NCBI GenBank assembly: GCA_018881555.1
Contig: JACAXG010000054.1
Coordinates: forward strand, 1,922,001-1,986,000
Source: Amblyornis subalaris
Lineage: Eukaryota > Chordata > Aves > Passeriformes > Ptilonorhynchidae
DNA length: 64,000 bases
Direction: 5' to 3'
Positions 14,560 to 27,200 of the stretch are shown here, one piece after another; position 1 is the stretch's first letter; every line of letters begins with the position of its first letter. A program made the translations under genes and the position numbers. The notes under the pieces were generated by a model. That model worked only from the letters and a program-made list of their open reading frames with translations. It had not been told where the DNA came from and did not search any database.

Positions 14560-15189
14560 CAAGAGAGAGTAAAATGTGGGGAGAACCCCACCAAAAATAT
14601 ACACAAATATATATGTGCAAATATTCTTCCGACCACGATAGCCCTCTCCACCAGCTCCAGTTAATAAAAAANGCAAATAAAACGATGAAAAGTCTGCTAC
14701 CAGACTAGCAATAGGTGTATCATGCAAACACCAGTTAACTCTTCAGAAACCAAAGCTGTCATATCAGAAACGCTCGACAGGGATCCTTCCTTCCTCCACC
14801 AGTTACAAAACAACCATGTAGGACAATCCTTTTAAAAACAACTTATCACAAAACAAGACAAAAAGAAAAAAAAAGTAATTATAAAGCAGTTAGGCTCTAA
14901 AAAAAAAAATTAGTTTTTTTTTCAAGTTTATTTTCAAACGGGAAGATTTTTTTTCCTTCCCACGCACACCCTGAGAGTTCTCCCCGAGGGTCAGAAGGTT
15001 GGTCAAGGCAAGGTTTAGCAATCGAGTCTATCATTCATAGAGATTTGTTATAATCCTCCTTTGCGCAGCCGATTCCACTGCTAAAAATGACCATTCCTAA
15101 GACGTTCCCTCGAGAGACACGCGAAACAAATCATTAAGGGGGAGGGGAGGGGGGGGAAAAAAAAGAAGAAAAAAAGGCAAGTAAGGAAC
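14560..15189 (-). other. ZDHHC14 upstream leader or 5' flank
   Basis: This stretch lies between the ZDHHC14 ATG and the CpG island. It is AT-rich, with a purine-rich run near 15138-15178, and looks unlike the island. It is either 5' UTR of the first exon, if transcription starts in the island, or part of an intron after a non-coding first exon. No convincing acceptor directly precedes the ATG. The ZDHHC14 frame is open back to 14727, but the encoded residues do not resemble a known N-terminus. Confidence 0.5.
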
Positions 15190-16459
15190 CAGGCTGCAAC
15201 TCCAGCTTGCGAAGAACACTTCAGGCTCTCCTCTTCCTGAAGCCGCAGTCCAGTGGGAAGCGGCGGGCGCTCCGCGCAGACCTAGGAGCGCAGGGCTCCC
15301 CTGTCACCACTCCACAGGAAGGGATTCTCCTGAGCTCGAGGCAGCCCGGGGCACGGCCGGTCGCAGACAGACACCAGCGCCTCGGGAGCAGGTCCTCCTC
15401 ATCCTCCCTCCCCGCCGCGCTGCTCAGCCCGCGCCTCCCCCTACACAACAGGTCCCCGTCGCCGCCTCATGCTCCCCAGCGCCTCGGCCCCGCGGTAGGG
15501 AGGGTGGGAGGCAGGGGAGAGGGAGGCTCGGCCGCCGCTAGATCTCTGCCAGGACTTCTCCCTCCCCGCACCATCCTCGCCGCCCGGCTCAGCGCCGCCG
15601 CGGCCGCTCGCACCCCGCCCCGCCGCAGGCTCTCGCCCACGGCCCGCGGCGGTGCCGGGGCCCCCCCCGCATCCCGCCCCCTCTCCCGGCGCACAGGAGC
15701 GGCTCCCCGCCGGCGTCCCTGGTTTCGCTGTGCTCTGGCCCCGCAGCAAGGTGAGAAAAACGCCCGGCTTCCCCCTCCGCAAACCAGAGAGCGGCGACTT
15801 TCTCTCCACCCTTCTTTACGAGCCTCTATCCAGGTTTCCCCCCGGCAGCCAGACCCAGAAGCAGCAGCTGCCACCACCTCTTCATTTTCAGGGGTAGGCG
15901 GTAACCACCGCAGCGCCGGCCGCCCGCCCGCCCGCCCGCGGGAGGAGCCGGCGGGGGACGGGACCACACAGGCGCGCACCCTCCGCCGCCCTCGGTCGCT
16001 CGGTCACTCAGTCGCTTCTCAGCGAGAGGGCAGTAAGTCCCCCGCACCAGCCGGCCCGGCCCGGCCCGGCCCTCTCTCCGACCACTGGACCGCGGCGACT
16101 GCACTAACTCTTCTCCATCGCCACCACCTCGCAGACAGCCGCCCGCCGGCCGGGCTGGAGGCACAGGGCAGCGAGCCGGGCAGCGGGTGCCCGCGCTGGA
16201 GCCCCGCTCCCACTCCCGCCGCCTCTCGCTCAGCCCTCGCCGCCCCCGCCCCCACGCTCCGCTGAGCCGCGAGCGGTGTGTGCCGCCAGCCGCGCGCGGC
16301 GGCCCCGTCCTGCCCCGCTGCCGGGCCGAGGGCGGGCGAGTCCAGCGAGCGAGCGATGGGCACNGAGAAGCCCCGCCCGCGCGGCCCGACCTAGCGGGAC
16401 CGGCCCCCGCCCCGTGCGNAATCGGACACGGCGCTCGAGGACACGCCCCTCCTCCCGCC

Positions 16460-16540
16460 GGGAGTTGTAGTTTCGCTCCGTTGTAGTTTCGCAGCCGGAG
16501 GCGGGACGGCGTCGCGCGGGACNACAAGCCCCAGCAGGCC
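16460..16540. promoter_or_regulatory. Cluster of ACTACAA-type (ZNF143/THAP11) motifs
   Basis: GGGAGTTGTAGT at 16460-16471 is the reverse complement of ACTACAACTCCC. A second TTGTAGTTTC lies at 16481-16490. At 16521-16540, on the opposite strand, ACNACAAGCCCCAGCAGGCC closely follows the extended ZNF143/Staf consensus ACTACAAYTCCCAGCATGC. Clusters like this mark CpG-island core promoters, often bidirectional ones, and they place the likely ZDHHC14 core promoter around 16.4-16.6 kb. Confidence 0.6.
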
Positions 16541-16555
16541 TTGCGAGCCGCCCTG

Positions 16556-16600
16556 GCGGGGCGGGGCGGGACGGGGCGGGACGGGGCCGAACGGGGNCGG
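16556..16600. promoter_or_regulatory. Tandem GC boxes (SP/KLF sites)
   Basis: Several GGGGCGGG and GGGACGGGGC words follow one another in near-tandem, directly beside the ACTACAA-type motifs. They are typical SP1/KLF-binding promoter sequence. Confidence 0.65.
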
Positions 16601-16974
16601 GCTGCCCCGGCGGCTGTCGGCGGGCGGAGACTCCGGCCCGGCCCGGCTGTGTCCCGCATCACTCGCTCAACGCACGGCGCCGCTTCCCTCCGGGCAGCTC
16701 CCACANGCCCTACCCCGCGGACGGGGGGTTATGTCCGGGCCTGTCTTTCAGTCAGGCTGGACTGCCGGGGCTGGAACCCCTGATCTGCCCTGTCGCANGA
16801 CCCCCCCGCACTCCGGGTCACCCGACATAACTGGAGGTGGTTCCTGTCGCACCTGCCCAAAAGTGCTCGACTGCACCGCTGCTGGGCCAGCGGGTGGCTG
16901 TCCCTGCTGTTTCGTGCATGCCAATGCTTTACTGCTCCAGCGGCAGCATCTACGTGCTCCAGTATGCTGCTGGA

Positions 16975-17640
16975 ACCACATTAGGTTGGAAAAGACCTTT
17001 GAGATCATCGAGTCCAACCTATGACCGAACACCACCTTATCAACTAGACCATGGCACTCAGTGCCACATCCAGTCTTAAAAACACCTCCAGGGATGGTGA
17101 CTCCACCACCTCTCTGGGCAGCCCATTCCAGTGCTCAATCACCCTTTCTGTGAGGAACTTCTTCCTAATGTCCAACCTAAACCTCCCCTGGCACAGCTTA
17201 AGACTGTGTCCTTTTGTCCTGTTGCTGGTTGCCTGGGAGAAGAGACCGANCCTCACCTGGCTACAGCCTCCTTTCAGGCAGTTGTAGAGAGTGATAAGGT
17301 CTCCCCTGAGCCTCCTTTTCTCCAGGCTAAACACCTCCAGCTTCCTCAGCCACTTCTCACAGGACTTGTGCTCCAGACCCTTCATCAGCCTTGCTGCCCT
17401 TCTCCAGNCAGGTTCCAGTATCTCAACACCCTTCCTAAATCGAGGAGCCCAGAACTGGGCACAAGACTCAACNTGCAGCCTAACCAGAGCCGAGTACAGG
17501 GGAAAAATCACTTCCCTAGTCCTGCTGGCCACACCATTCCTGATACAGGCCAGATGCCATTGGCCTTCTTGTCCATGTAGGCACACTGCTGGAAGTACGA
17601 GGCTTGTCCACCAACACTGACATGTTCGTACAGACTCTCA
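16975..17640 (-). mobile_element. CR1 LINE, 3' part with end of ORF2
   Basis: Read on the minus strand this is the 3' end of a chicken-repeat-1 non-LTR retrotransposon. Between about 17586 and 17044 it keeps a nearly uninterrupted frame for the C-terminal part of the CR1 ORF2 protein. Landmarks in order are [57 protein letters not shown] and [18 protein letters not shown]. The element's 3' end is at the left, where 'ttggaaaagacctttgag' and 'gtccaacctatgaccg' occur. It is 5'-truncated like most CR1 copies. Similarity may continue to about 17700, where a 19-bp duplication occurs. It is not a host gene. Confidence 0.92.
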
Positions 17641-17654
17641 CTGTGTCCTGACTT

Positions 17655-17693
17655 CACATCCCAGAAAGTACTGCACATCCCAGAAAAGTACAA
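17655..17693. repeat. Short 2 x 19-bp tandem duplication
   Basis: CACATCCCAGAAAGTACTG is followed at once by a copy with one extra A and small changes at its end. It sits at the 5' edge of the minus-strand CR1 copy. Confidence 0.75.
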
Positions 17694-17859
17694 GCCATGA
17701 AGGAAAAGCTCTTCCATAAATGCAGTCCTGCACCGAGCCCTTCTCACACTGGCGCTGGTGGCAGGNGTGCCTGCAGAAAGCCCAGGGAGGCTTCCTACAG
17801 TTAAGGCAGAACCACTCTCAAAGCTGCTTCCTGTTGTTTCTGCCTGGTGTGTTCTCCAT

Positions 17860-18310
17860 GTGCATCTGAAGAAGAGCTGTGAAGCTGGTGAAGGGTCTGG
17901 AGCACCTTAGGAGCAGCTGAAGGAGCAGGGGTTGNTTAGCCTGGAGAAAAGGAGGCTTGAGGGGACCTCACTGCTCTGTACAACAACCAGAAAGGAGGTT
18001 GTAGCCAGGTGAGGGTTGGTCTCTTCTAAATAACAAGCAATAGGACAAAAGGAAAGGGCCTCAAATTGTGCCAGGGAAGGTTTAGATTGGATATTAGGAA
18101 AAAATTTTTCTTTAAAAGTATATAATCAAGTAATGGAACAGGCTGCCCAGGGAAGTGGTGGAATCACCATCCCTGGAGGTATTTAAAAGACTGTAGATGT
18201 GGTGCTCAGGGTCATGTTTTAGTGGTGGATTTGGCAGTGCCAGGCTTACAGTTGAGCTCAATGATCTTAAAGGTCTTTTCCAAACTAAATGATTCTATAA
18301 CTTTATGATC
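17860..18310 (+). mobile_element. CR1 LINE 3' fragment, opposite orientation
   Basis: Plus-strand CR1 3' sequence with the usual landmarks: 'gtgaagctggtgaagggtct', 'ttagcctggagaaaaggagg', 'ggaacaggctgcccaggg', 'ccatccctggaggtatttaa' and 'aaaggtcttttccaaac'. It ends near 'atgattctataactttatga', the worn ATTCTRTG-type tail. It is more diverged than the neighbouring minus-strand copy and carries frame-breaking indels. With that copy it forms a head-to-head inverted pair. Confidence 0.9.
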
Positions 18311-21146
18311 TGCTAGAGATAAGAAGGCATAAACATTTTGACTCATCTTTTTAAAGTTTTGCAACTTACTAGCAGAGCTATGTAAGCTACAGAGAATGGA
18401 CTAGTTTGGGACATGCAGTAGGAATCAATGCAGTTCAGAAAAGACAAAAACAGACTGAGCCAACTTTTGTAAAAAGTTGAGAAAAAAAGTTGATTACAGT
18501 CAGCCTGCATCTCTCATGGTTGAACGTTGTCCTAGGAGAAACAGCAAAAACACAATATGAGAATGCAGCTGAGTTCTCGCATAGAGGCAATGTGNTTTCT
18601 GTTTTCATAATTCCATTTCAAATTTTGAAATGGAATATATATCCCTTTAATTTAATACAATAAACTAATTCTTTATCCATAAACAGTGCCTGATAACAAA
18701 GGGACTGTGGAACAGCACTGGCTAACTTCCCCTTTCTTGGAGGAAATTAATTACTTTGGTAACCAAATTACACAGAGTAGCCTGGTAGACACTCTCCTGG
18801 TGATTCTACAATCCATTTTATTGATACACAGAGATAATTTTTGCAATGACACATGGGGCAAATATGGAGGGGTGTCTCCCTCTGCAAGGTGTAAAGGAGT
18901 AGTCCTTTGGCAGGAGGATGTAAAAATAGTTTCTGATATAATCTCTCATGAAAATGCATTGGCATCCTTTTTCCACACATGTAATAGATGCTGCTGCATT
19001 ATTCCTTCCCATCTCCTCCTCCTGTTGCAGTGCCTGTTGTCAACAGTTTGCCTGCAATCTTATAACTTAGGTATCACAGCATTTTTTATTCTTTGAAATG
19101 GTCTTCATAAACAGCAAATAACCTTTCTTTCTTAATGAATACAGTATCTATGTATTCAGAAGGCTGCTGANTTTTTTTGTTTCACTGACAAGCATTTTTA
19201 GTCTTCATCAGGTTTTTATTAGCATATTGCTGGAGCTCTATCTTCAGTGCTTTGACAATATTAATGACTGTATCGTATCAAATGGCACTGTTCTCTCCTG
19301 AGATTATGGAATATTTTAGACACTCACAAACAGAGCGAATGGTTTATGCAAAAATGTCATTGTTGGCTTATCTTCACAGGTAGCACTCAGGCTAATTTCA
19401 GAAACACTCTGCAAAAGCAAAACATTTGTAAACAATACCAGCACCTCATTCAAGCTGCTGTCTCATGCCACAGTCTTTCCCTTGGGTTTTAAGATGTTAT
19501 AGTTGAGAAGTGAACCGCAGGCATATTAACTGAGAGAAATACATAAAGGAATTTCAGGAGTGCCAGGAAAAATAATTCTAAAAGTCAAACTCAGAGAACA
19601 AATACACTTTTCTTTTCAATACTGAATCTACTTTGATTCTAACAGGATCATCCAGTCCTACACATTGTACTTTTCACATGATAGCCTGTTCTAGTCCCTA
19701 ATCAGTACTAGTATTGCATTGGAATTTAAAGTATTGTTCATATCTTTTTGCCAACATTATGAACACACTATCAATACCTCCTTGAAGTTTTTTTCAAAAC
19801 AATTTGAAAACTNCCCTACAAAAAGGACTTTAGATAGTAATACTTCACACATTTCAACAGTGTTCTTGAAAGCATTTCTTATTGTTTATTCACATTAATG
19901 AAAATTGGTTTGAGGCACTAAATAGTGCCTCTAAATCTTATAGTGGGTAGAACAAATATTCTCTCTTCATAAAATTTTGTAGGATCATGTGTTGCAGTAT
20001 GTATTCTTCTGATTTCTTAGTTGTGACTCAGGTTGGTTTCATGCAAAAGATGAATAAGATGCAGCAATGTTACTTAGCTTAAAAGAAACCAAGGCAGACT
20101 ACCTTTTTGTTAGATAATGCTAATGAAAAAGCTGTTGCCACTGAAAATTGCTGTCTCTTACACTGTCTACAGTGTGGAGGTGTCACAAGGGCAAGTCTTA
20201 AAACAACAGGGAAGCTAATTTGCTGTGATGACATGTCACCTGACATATATAGAACATCTGTTACCNTGCTTCATGGCAGAATCTGCTTGAATATGTTGGA
20301 AGCAGTATCAGGCAAATTATTTAAGTGATTAAATAAACACAAACTAGCNAACTGTAGCATTTTGGACATAAGATTTCTGTATACCGTATATCCAACACTG
20401 CCAAATTGCTTTTTGCTTCCAATCAAAGAAAGGGGAGTATATAAATAAANATCTAAAATACTTGAAGTGACAAATATTGAACTGAAAGTTCTGATATTCT
20501 TACAGATGGAGNGAAAGTTAGGCACTGATGTGGACACATTTTCTAGGCACATTTTACACATCTTTCACAAATAATTTTGAAAAATAAATGAAAAAAATTC
20601 AAACAAAGTAGCAATAATACCATTGTCATGCAAGACACTGACAGTAGCCTTGCACATCCATACTTGCTGAATGCTACAGTACATCATACATACCAGTTTA
20701 CAATGTGAAGAGCACATAATGCTAAGGGTTTTCTACAATATACNTGTTTTCCTTTTATATTCTTCTCCTTTTTCTGTGCTGCTTTTCAGAAGTTACCTCT
20801 CCCTGCCATCATTTGAGAGTCTTACCAAATATTCCTTTTGTGAAAGTACTTCATTTCCTTGAAAAAGACTTTGTGTAAACTAGAAATATTACATTTCATA
20901 GGAGTCGGCAGGAAGAAAAAGTGAGAATGTGCATTAGAACCACTCTCTAAGGAATAAAAAAATAGAGTTTTTCACTACAAAANTGTGATCAACTTAAGCT
21001 GGTCCAAAAAGCTTCTAAGTATCTCTTGCTTTTGAAAGACCAAGATGACTAGTCATTTATTGTACAGCNGTCTAACAAAGTATAACATGTATTATTTCTC
21101 TGCAGTGGGTGAGTTTAGAAGGTAAGATGAGGTAAGAAAGCTTTTT

Positions 21147-21240
21147 CATGGCAAGTTCTGGAGANCAGAATCGATTTTGTATTTGCATTTATCCATGGCA
21201 AGTTCTGGAGACCAGAATCGATTTTGTATTTGCATTTATC
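21147..21240. repeat. Exact tandem duplication, 2 x 47 bp
   Basis: Two adjacent 47-bp copies, each starting CATGGCAAGTTCTGGAGA and ending GCATTTATC, occupy 21147-21193 and 21194-21240. They are identical apart from one ambiguous base (21166) in the first copy. The duplication is either very recent or an assembly-overlap artefact. Confidence 0.95.
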
Positions 21241-24200
21241 CACTGCATGTTGAAACCATATCTCTTGATCAGAGTGGCTTTTTTTTTTCTGTTTTGAAGC
21301 ATTAGAAACACAGTTGTTTATAATTTAAAAATCTGAAATTGCTTAATCATACAAAGTCTGGAATATTGTGGTAGCTTTTCAATTTCTAACTTTGGCCTCA
21401 TACCATATAACTTCATTGCTTTGGACAGAAATCAGAATCTATGGATATTTTAATTTATTCTAGCAGAATAATGAGAATTCTCCTTAAAGTGCAATTAAAA
21501 TCNGGAAGTTTTCAGAATTGGCCATGCTTCCCTGTTTAATGACTGCTTCCAAAGATGAAGGGAGATTGCCTCAGAATCTTACAATTTCAACTGAAAAAAT
21601 AAATACGGGCATTGTACGAAGTTATCAGTGTAGTATTTTAAGCCTATTGAACATTTCGTCTTGCTCTAAATTGAGTGAAGGAAAGAAAAAGTCTTTCATT
21701 CCGGGAAGGGCACACAGAACATAAGCCAGCCAAAAGAAAGGGCCAGGAAAGTACAGTTACATGAGGAAAACCCCAAAATTTTCCAGTGTTACCAGACACA
21801 TCGAAAGTTCCCTCACTGGAGCCAGGAAATAATTTTCCATAGTCTTACATCATGTATTAGTAGAATTCACTGTGCAAAGAGTGGAGTGAATTACANGTTG
21901 TTTGATGCTTTGCTTCCCCATGAAGAATTGGTCATTGCTTGATGCAGAACACCATCATTTAATCAGTCAGTACTATACAGAAATTTCTAATATCCTAATC
22001 CCAGCTCACCAAACCAATTGTTTTTCTTCAGTGAACTTCCTCTTTAAAACCACTTTTTTTTTTTTTTTCGGGAATACATATGGGAAATGAACTTAGCACT
22101 TCAGAGAAAAAAACCTATGATGATGGGTCATNCCTATCTCTACTCTTGACCACACATCTGCTCTCCCATTTCTAGGTGTTTTCATGGCTAAACTCCTTAT
22201 TGTTAAGCCAGGCCTCATAGTTTGCNTTCTGCACAATTAATACTAAAACAAGTGTCAGTGTGAGCAGTGGATGAAGGAAGCTGGATTTCCTTTCCCCATC
22301 ACACCCACCTCGCTGTGCCCCGTGATCCACATGACTCTCCCCACGTGAGCTGTGGCTAACGGGGGCTGCACACAGGCTGACCAGGGGCCAGCTGTTTGCC
22401 ACCACATGACCAAAAGTGAAGTGACATCAGATGGGTGAGTGGCTGAGCAGAGCTCGCAGCTCACCTGCACCAAGGGAGGAAGGCCTCTCTCTCTCTCCAC
22501 ATTTCCTTGTGCCTGAACTAGCAGTGAAGGGTGGCACTTGCCCTGTCCTCTCCGCAGATCCTGCCACCCTTTCCTTTGCAGTCTCACCGCAGTTTATTGG
22601 ATGTTTTGCAGAGCTGTCTTGGTACAAGAGTATCGGCAGAAATAAAAAAATACCCACTTTTTCCTTTTTCAGCAAGTTAATTTTCTGCTGCTTTATCATG
22701 CTGAAATGAATCAGCAAAGGACATGACAAAGCATGACAAAGGACTGCAATAAGGGAGGAGCAGGAACACATTGCCCAAGTAAAGGGAAGTGAAAAACGAA
22801 AGCGCTTTCCTCCTTATAANTATATATTATACAAATTTGAATGTATATAAAATAAAGGGGCAGAGAGTAGGACTGTAGACAGCAATTAGATTGGTCTAGG
22901 CTGCCACTGAACTTCAGGCTCAACCAGATGTGCTCATGGAGGCATCCCATAGGATGCAAGAGCTGGCAAAAAGTGAGGGGATACAACATGCAGCTTTAAA
23001 GACAGAAAAGGAAGGGAGAGCAGGTCCTTTGCATCTGGTAGTGGTGGACTGTTAGATAAGCCATCTCATGACTTGTTCAGGATGGAAACTTTTAAAAAAT
23101 ATAATTTAACTTGAAGCTTCTACTCTCTTTCCAATTCAGCTGAGCAAGTTCCAAATTCTTCTCAGGGAAGAGAAGGAAAGTCAGATTGACACTTTAAACA
23201 ATTGCCTAAGTCTGTTCCCATAGGAAACAAAACAAAAAATAATAAAATACACACCTACAAACAGTAGTGTAATTAAAGGGTTACTGTCAACTACAATTAT
23301 TTTAATCAACAAATTAACATAGTAAAAATGTTTTGATAGTGTTCTTTAACTAGTATCTCTTGTGTAAAAGAATATCCCTTTTACNGGTTTTCTTTTTCCC
23401 TCCTGTTTCCTACTTGAGGCTATAGAAGGAACTGTACTCCTGGTTGACAAAACAATAACTGCAAATATACTCCAGTTTATCTCATATACAACCTTTTCTG
23501 CCCCCCTCTGTGTATATTTCCTGGCTGCCTCTTCCTTCTCTTCTCCACTGCCTCGGCAAACACCCACTCACAGTACTGTGGGAAAGCAGGAACTTGTGCT
23601 TTGCTGTGGAGTGCAAGAAAGTGACTCCATCCAGCTCANGTGGGAGCATGATACTCATTTTGAGAAAAGCCTTCTTCGTAATATAGTTGTGGGCTGTGTC
23701 ACTGTTTTGGACTACACATTTTGAGCATTTACAGGAGAACCATCCCTTGCTGTCAGTGGAACACATCCATGATGCATGCTTATATAGATTAACATAAAAT
23801 ACATACTAGTTTTCTTGGAGGAATCAGGCAATTAGAGACTCCTGTAAATCCCAGAGGGGGGCTATCTGCATCATTAAACACTTAACTAGGCCATCTCAAA
23901 ATGGAGCTAACTGCTTTTGAAAATCTCTTTAATGCTTCATTGTCACACTCAGCATCATTAATGGGGAAGATTTAGTATTATATCATTGCTTTTCTCTTGA
24001 TCCTTTCTTTTCCTTCCTTGCCTTCCACTTGGTTTTGTGTCTTTTGTAAACCTGCCCTCTCTCACTGCATATGCTTTATTTNAGCAAACAGCAATGTAGG
24101 TCTTGGGTTTCATACCCACCCCTCTTTCGCACCTCCGTACCACAAAACAATGAGTCAAAAGAAAAAGGGAGAACAGGTCAGTTTACACATCTCAGAGCTA

Positions 24201-27200
24201 TTGTTTTCAGGACAATAAGCCAGCAGTGCTGCTCAGGGGTGCAGCACTGCAATGACTGAATTAATTCCAAATTTAGAAGGCCTGGGTTCCTTCCCTTCCC
24301 CCCAGCAAACAGAAGAAAAAAATTAGTTAATTTACTTGGTAATTTATACTCTGTGGAATCTGAATATTCAATGAGCTCTGTATACAAAGGACTAGATATG
24401 ACTCATGAATCATATGGCTGACAACACTGCGGTAGAGAAAGGAAGTCTGACAATCAACAGAAATGTGATACTNATCATACACAAATGTGGTCAGAGGCAT
24501 AAAACAAAAACATTTTTTCTGCTATTTTCGTTCATTTATTTACTATAGTTATCATTCTGATATTTCTGTGAACACTTAAATGGATGGACTTTACTCTGCT
24601 CAGAAGCATGTGCCCAACTAGATATGTGTTTATGGCAGCAGAGTTTTGGCAATTACTTCTGCTGCTAGTTGGTGCAGCATCTTCTGAGGGAAATCTGATT
24701 TTCACTTAATAAATGCATATTCCATATTAAAATCGACATAATGGCTCACTTTTAAGTGTTCTCAGAAGTCTGTNTTCTTCAAATATGTCCAAGTGGGTGT
24801 CATAAGACCTATTTCTATATTTTCCTTTTAAGATCATTAACTTAAATTATTTTAACCAATAATTATTCTTTAAAAAATTTAAGAACTTCTTATAAGAAAA
24901 GGTAAAGAGATTATTTGTATGGTTAAGAGAAGGTTTTGGCCCAGGTTCTGAGAATGACTTGTAAATACTTTAGAACATGCTTTTTAAGGAGAATGAGTTT
25001 ATGAATCTGATTTTTTTGTAGAGCTAGTTTATACTAATCTACTAGCATTCATATAAATGAATTCTGATGAGCAAATGGCAGTCTGGAGTATAATCACATC
25101 TTAAACCAATAAAACTGTAACCAGCAAATCCAGGAAAACTATTCAGAATTCTAAGGAAAATTATTCATGCAATAAGTAATATGCAAAGATTAGTCTTGGA
25201 GGCATTCTGAATTGGTATGTTTTATTTGATTAAAAGGCATATAGGTACAGAATACCAGAGGGAATAAAACAGGAAAAAAATTTTTAACTTTGAGATACAA
25301 ACATAAATGTTTACATGTAAAAATTTATGAAGTGGGGTTACATGTAGAAGAATGAAGTCTCCAAACACCCATGAAGAGTCTGAGTCCTTCATGCAAACAG
25401 CATCAGCCCTTGATGCTTCAGAGATGGTGAATATTTGGTGAAGTTGATGGCTGAAGCTTCAGGTGGCGACTCAGAGCTGAGGACTAGGGGCAGAGGACAT
25501 CAAAACAGGAAAAGTCTGGCACTCACTGCCCATGGAAGAAACTGCAGGTGGATTTTTAGGGACACCATACTGAGAAGGAACATCTTGTAAGAGGAAATAA
25601 TCTGCAAATACTTGCATTTTTTTCCACTTCTGAAGATAACTGCAATTAGGAAGATTTCTTCCACAGATAAATTCTAACAAAAAGCAAATTACTGGTGGCA
25701 TGAAGGGGCAGCTCACGGGGGTTTATGAAAACCCAATTTAACTTGCCTTTTTTTGTGATTCTCATCCAGGCCATCTGGCGCAGACTAGCTTTTGGCACAC
25801 AGGTCAAAGCTAGGGCTTTCCTAGCGGACAGGCTTCATCCTTTCTTCACACTCACAGAGCATATTTTAGTGCAAAATCCATCCCACGCTGTTTTTATCTG
25901 CATACCACAGCCCTGCCTGTCATGCATTATGCACAACGCTCAGCAATTGTCTGCTCTAACCACAATACCTAACCACAGCATGTTGTTCAGAGTAAGCCTA
26001 GNACACATCTGTAACCTTTGTGCAGCCTGCACTACAAACACACCCCACCTCCTGTTATTTTGCTTGCTGTGGCTGCCACTGTACCTGCTCCTTGTGCAAC
26101 AGCTCAAGAAATCATGACAGCATCTCAGGCCTCTCCTGGGCCAGGTAAGCCAATTCTAGATGTCACATTTTAATACCTTGCAGGAANTTCTAGGCTTATA
26201 TGATTTTTTTTTTTTTGCCACTTCATAACCAACACTTCATAACTTAGGACGTTTTGCGTCTTGGAGACTAACATTCCCTGTGGCACCATGTTATGGTCTG
26301 TATTTGGAACAAGCAGCAGATAATGAAAAACCCTCTGTATGCCAGATGCCTGTCTCAGAGTTAGCACCTGCCATTCAGCACTAACTGGCATTCTGCGCAG
26401 CCATGCATATTCAGGAGGCATCTAGTACAGATGAGCTTCAGTGAATCCAAGGTGGGTCTGTTTTCAGTTAAAATCTTCAAAGCCATTCTCCACAGCCTGT
26501 ATCCTTACACAATTTTCAGCAACACTGAAAATATTGATAGCTTTTTCTCCAGTGTGGACCGCCCCATTGCAGGGAACAAAAGACAGGATTCACATTCCCA
26601 CAGGATGTGTCTACGCAGTTCTTACAACTACACTGAAGAGAAAAAATATCAGTCATTGTCAATTCTCCACTCTTCCAGAGTAGGTAGCTGGCACTCTCTC
26701 CCCCTCTGCAGAACCTTGGCTTCTGCAAAGCTGGAGAATCTGTATTTATTTCAGGCATTGCTGGTTTTTTATCTTGGATGAAATGTCCATACCCAGCCAA
26801 GCTGCACACATGCCGTGTTGTGAGGGACTCTGCACTCAGCTTGTTGACCACATGGACTGCCAGGATTCACAGAATGTCAATTTCCCATGTTCTGTGAGAA
26901 TCTCTATGACCGGATGCATCCCACACCCTCTTTATGCAGGGTTTGGTGAACCTTTTGACGTGGAATAGCCTGGTAAAATTATGTCTTTCAGTCTGTCTAT
27001 ATCTATCTCAGCACTGCTGCTGCCTCCGAGCAATTCTGAGCCCTGGGATGGTAGGCAAATATGTGTTAGCAACAACACAGCCTTACAAGCCCCACCTGGG
27101 TCTGTAGGGCAAGAAAGGCACTACCTTAATGAATGTTCATTGCAACCAGTGCTCACAGGGCATAATTTTTCTGTTCATACATATCCAAAAAAAAAGCAGC

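Larger units (their letters stand above)
15190..16790 (-). promoter_or_regulatory. ZDHHC14: CpG island, likely ZDHHC14 promoter
   Basis: About 1.6 kb of very GC- and CpG-rich DNA, in strong contrast to both flanks. It contains CCCG repeats near 15918-15940, CCCGG repeats near 16050-16070 and a run of GC boxes at 16556-16600. ACTACAA-type motifs lie at 16460-16492 and 16521-16540. It lies immediately upstream of the first ZDHHC14 coding exon. Long open frames on both strands are an effect of GC richness and match no protein I know. Such islands often fire in both directions, so a divergent plus-strand transcript is possible. The exact start site cannot be read from the sequence. Confidence 0.8.

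Noticed and set aside
15207..16265. Long plus-strand open frame of 352 codons in the CpG island
   Set aside because: All frames here are open because of GC richness; residues are Arg/Pro/Ala/Ser-biased with no domain, and similar frames exist on the other strand.
15826..16704. 292-codon minus-strand frame in the ZDHHC14 island
   Set aside because: Composition-driven, with several ambiguous codons, out of register with the ZDHHC14 exon and no recognisable domain.
17044..17586. 180-codon minus-strand frame as a host gene
   Set aside because: It is the end of CR1 ORF2, a retrotransposon protein.
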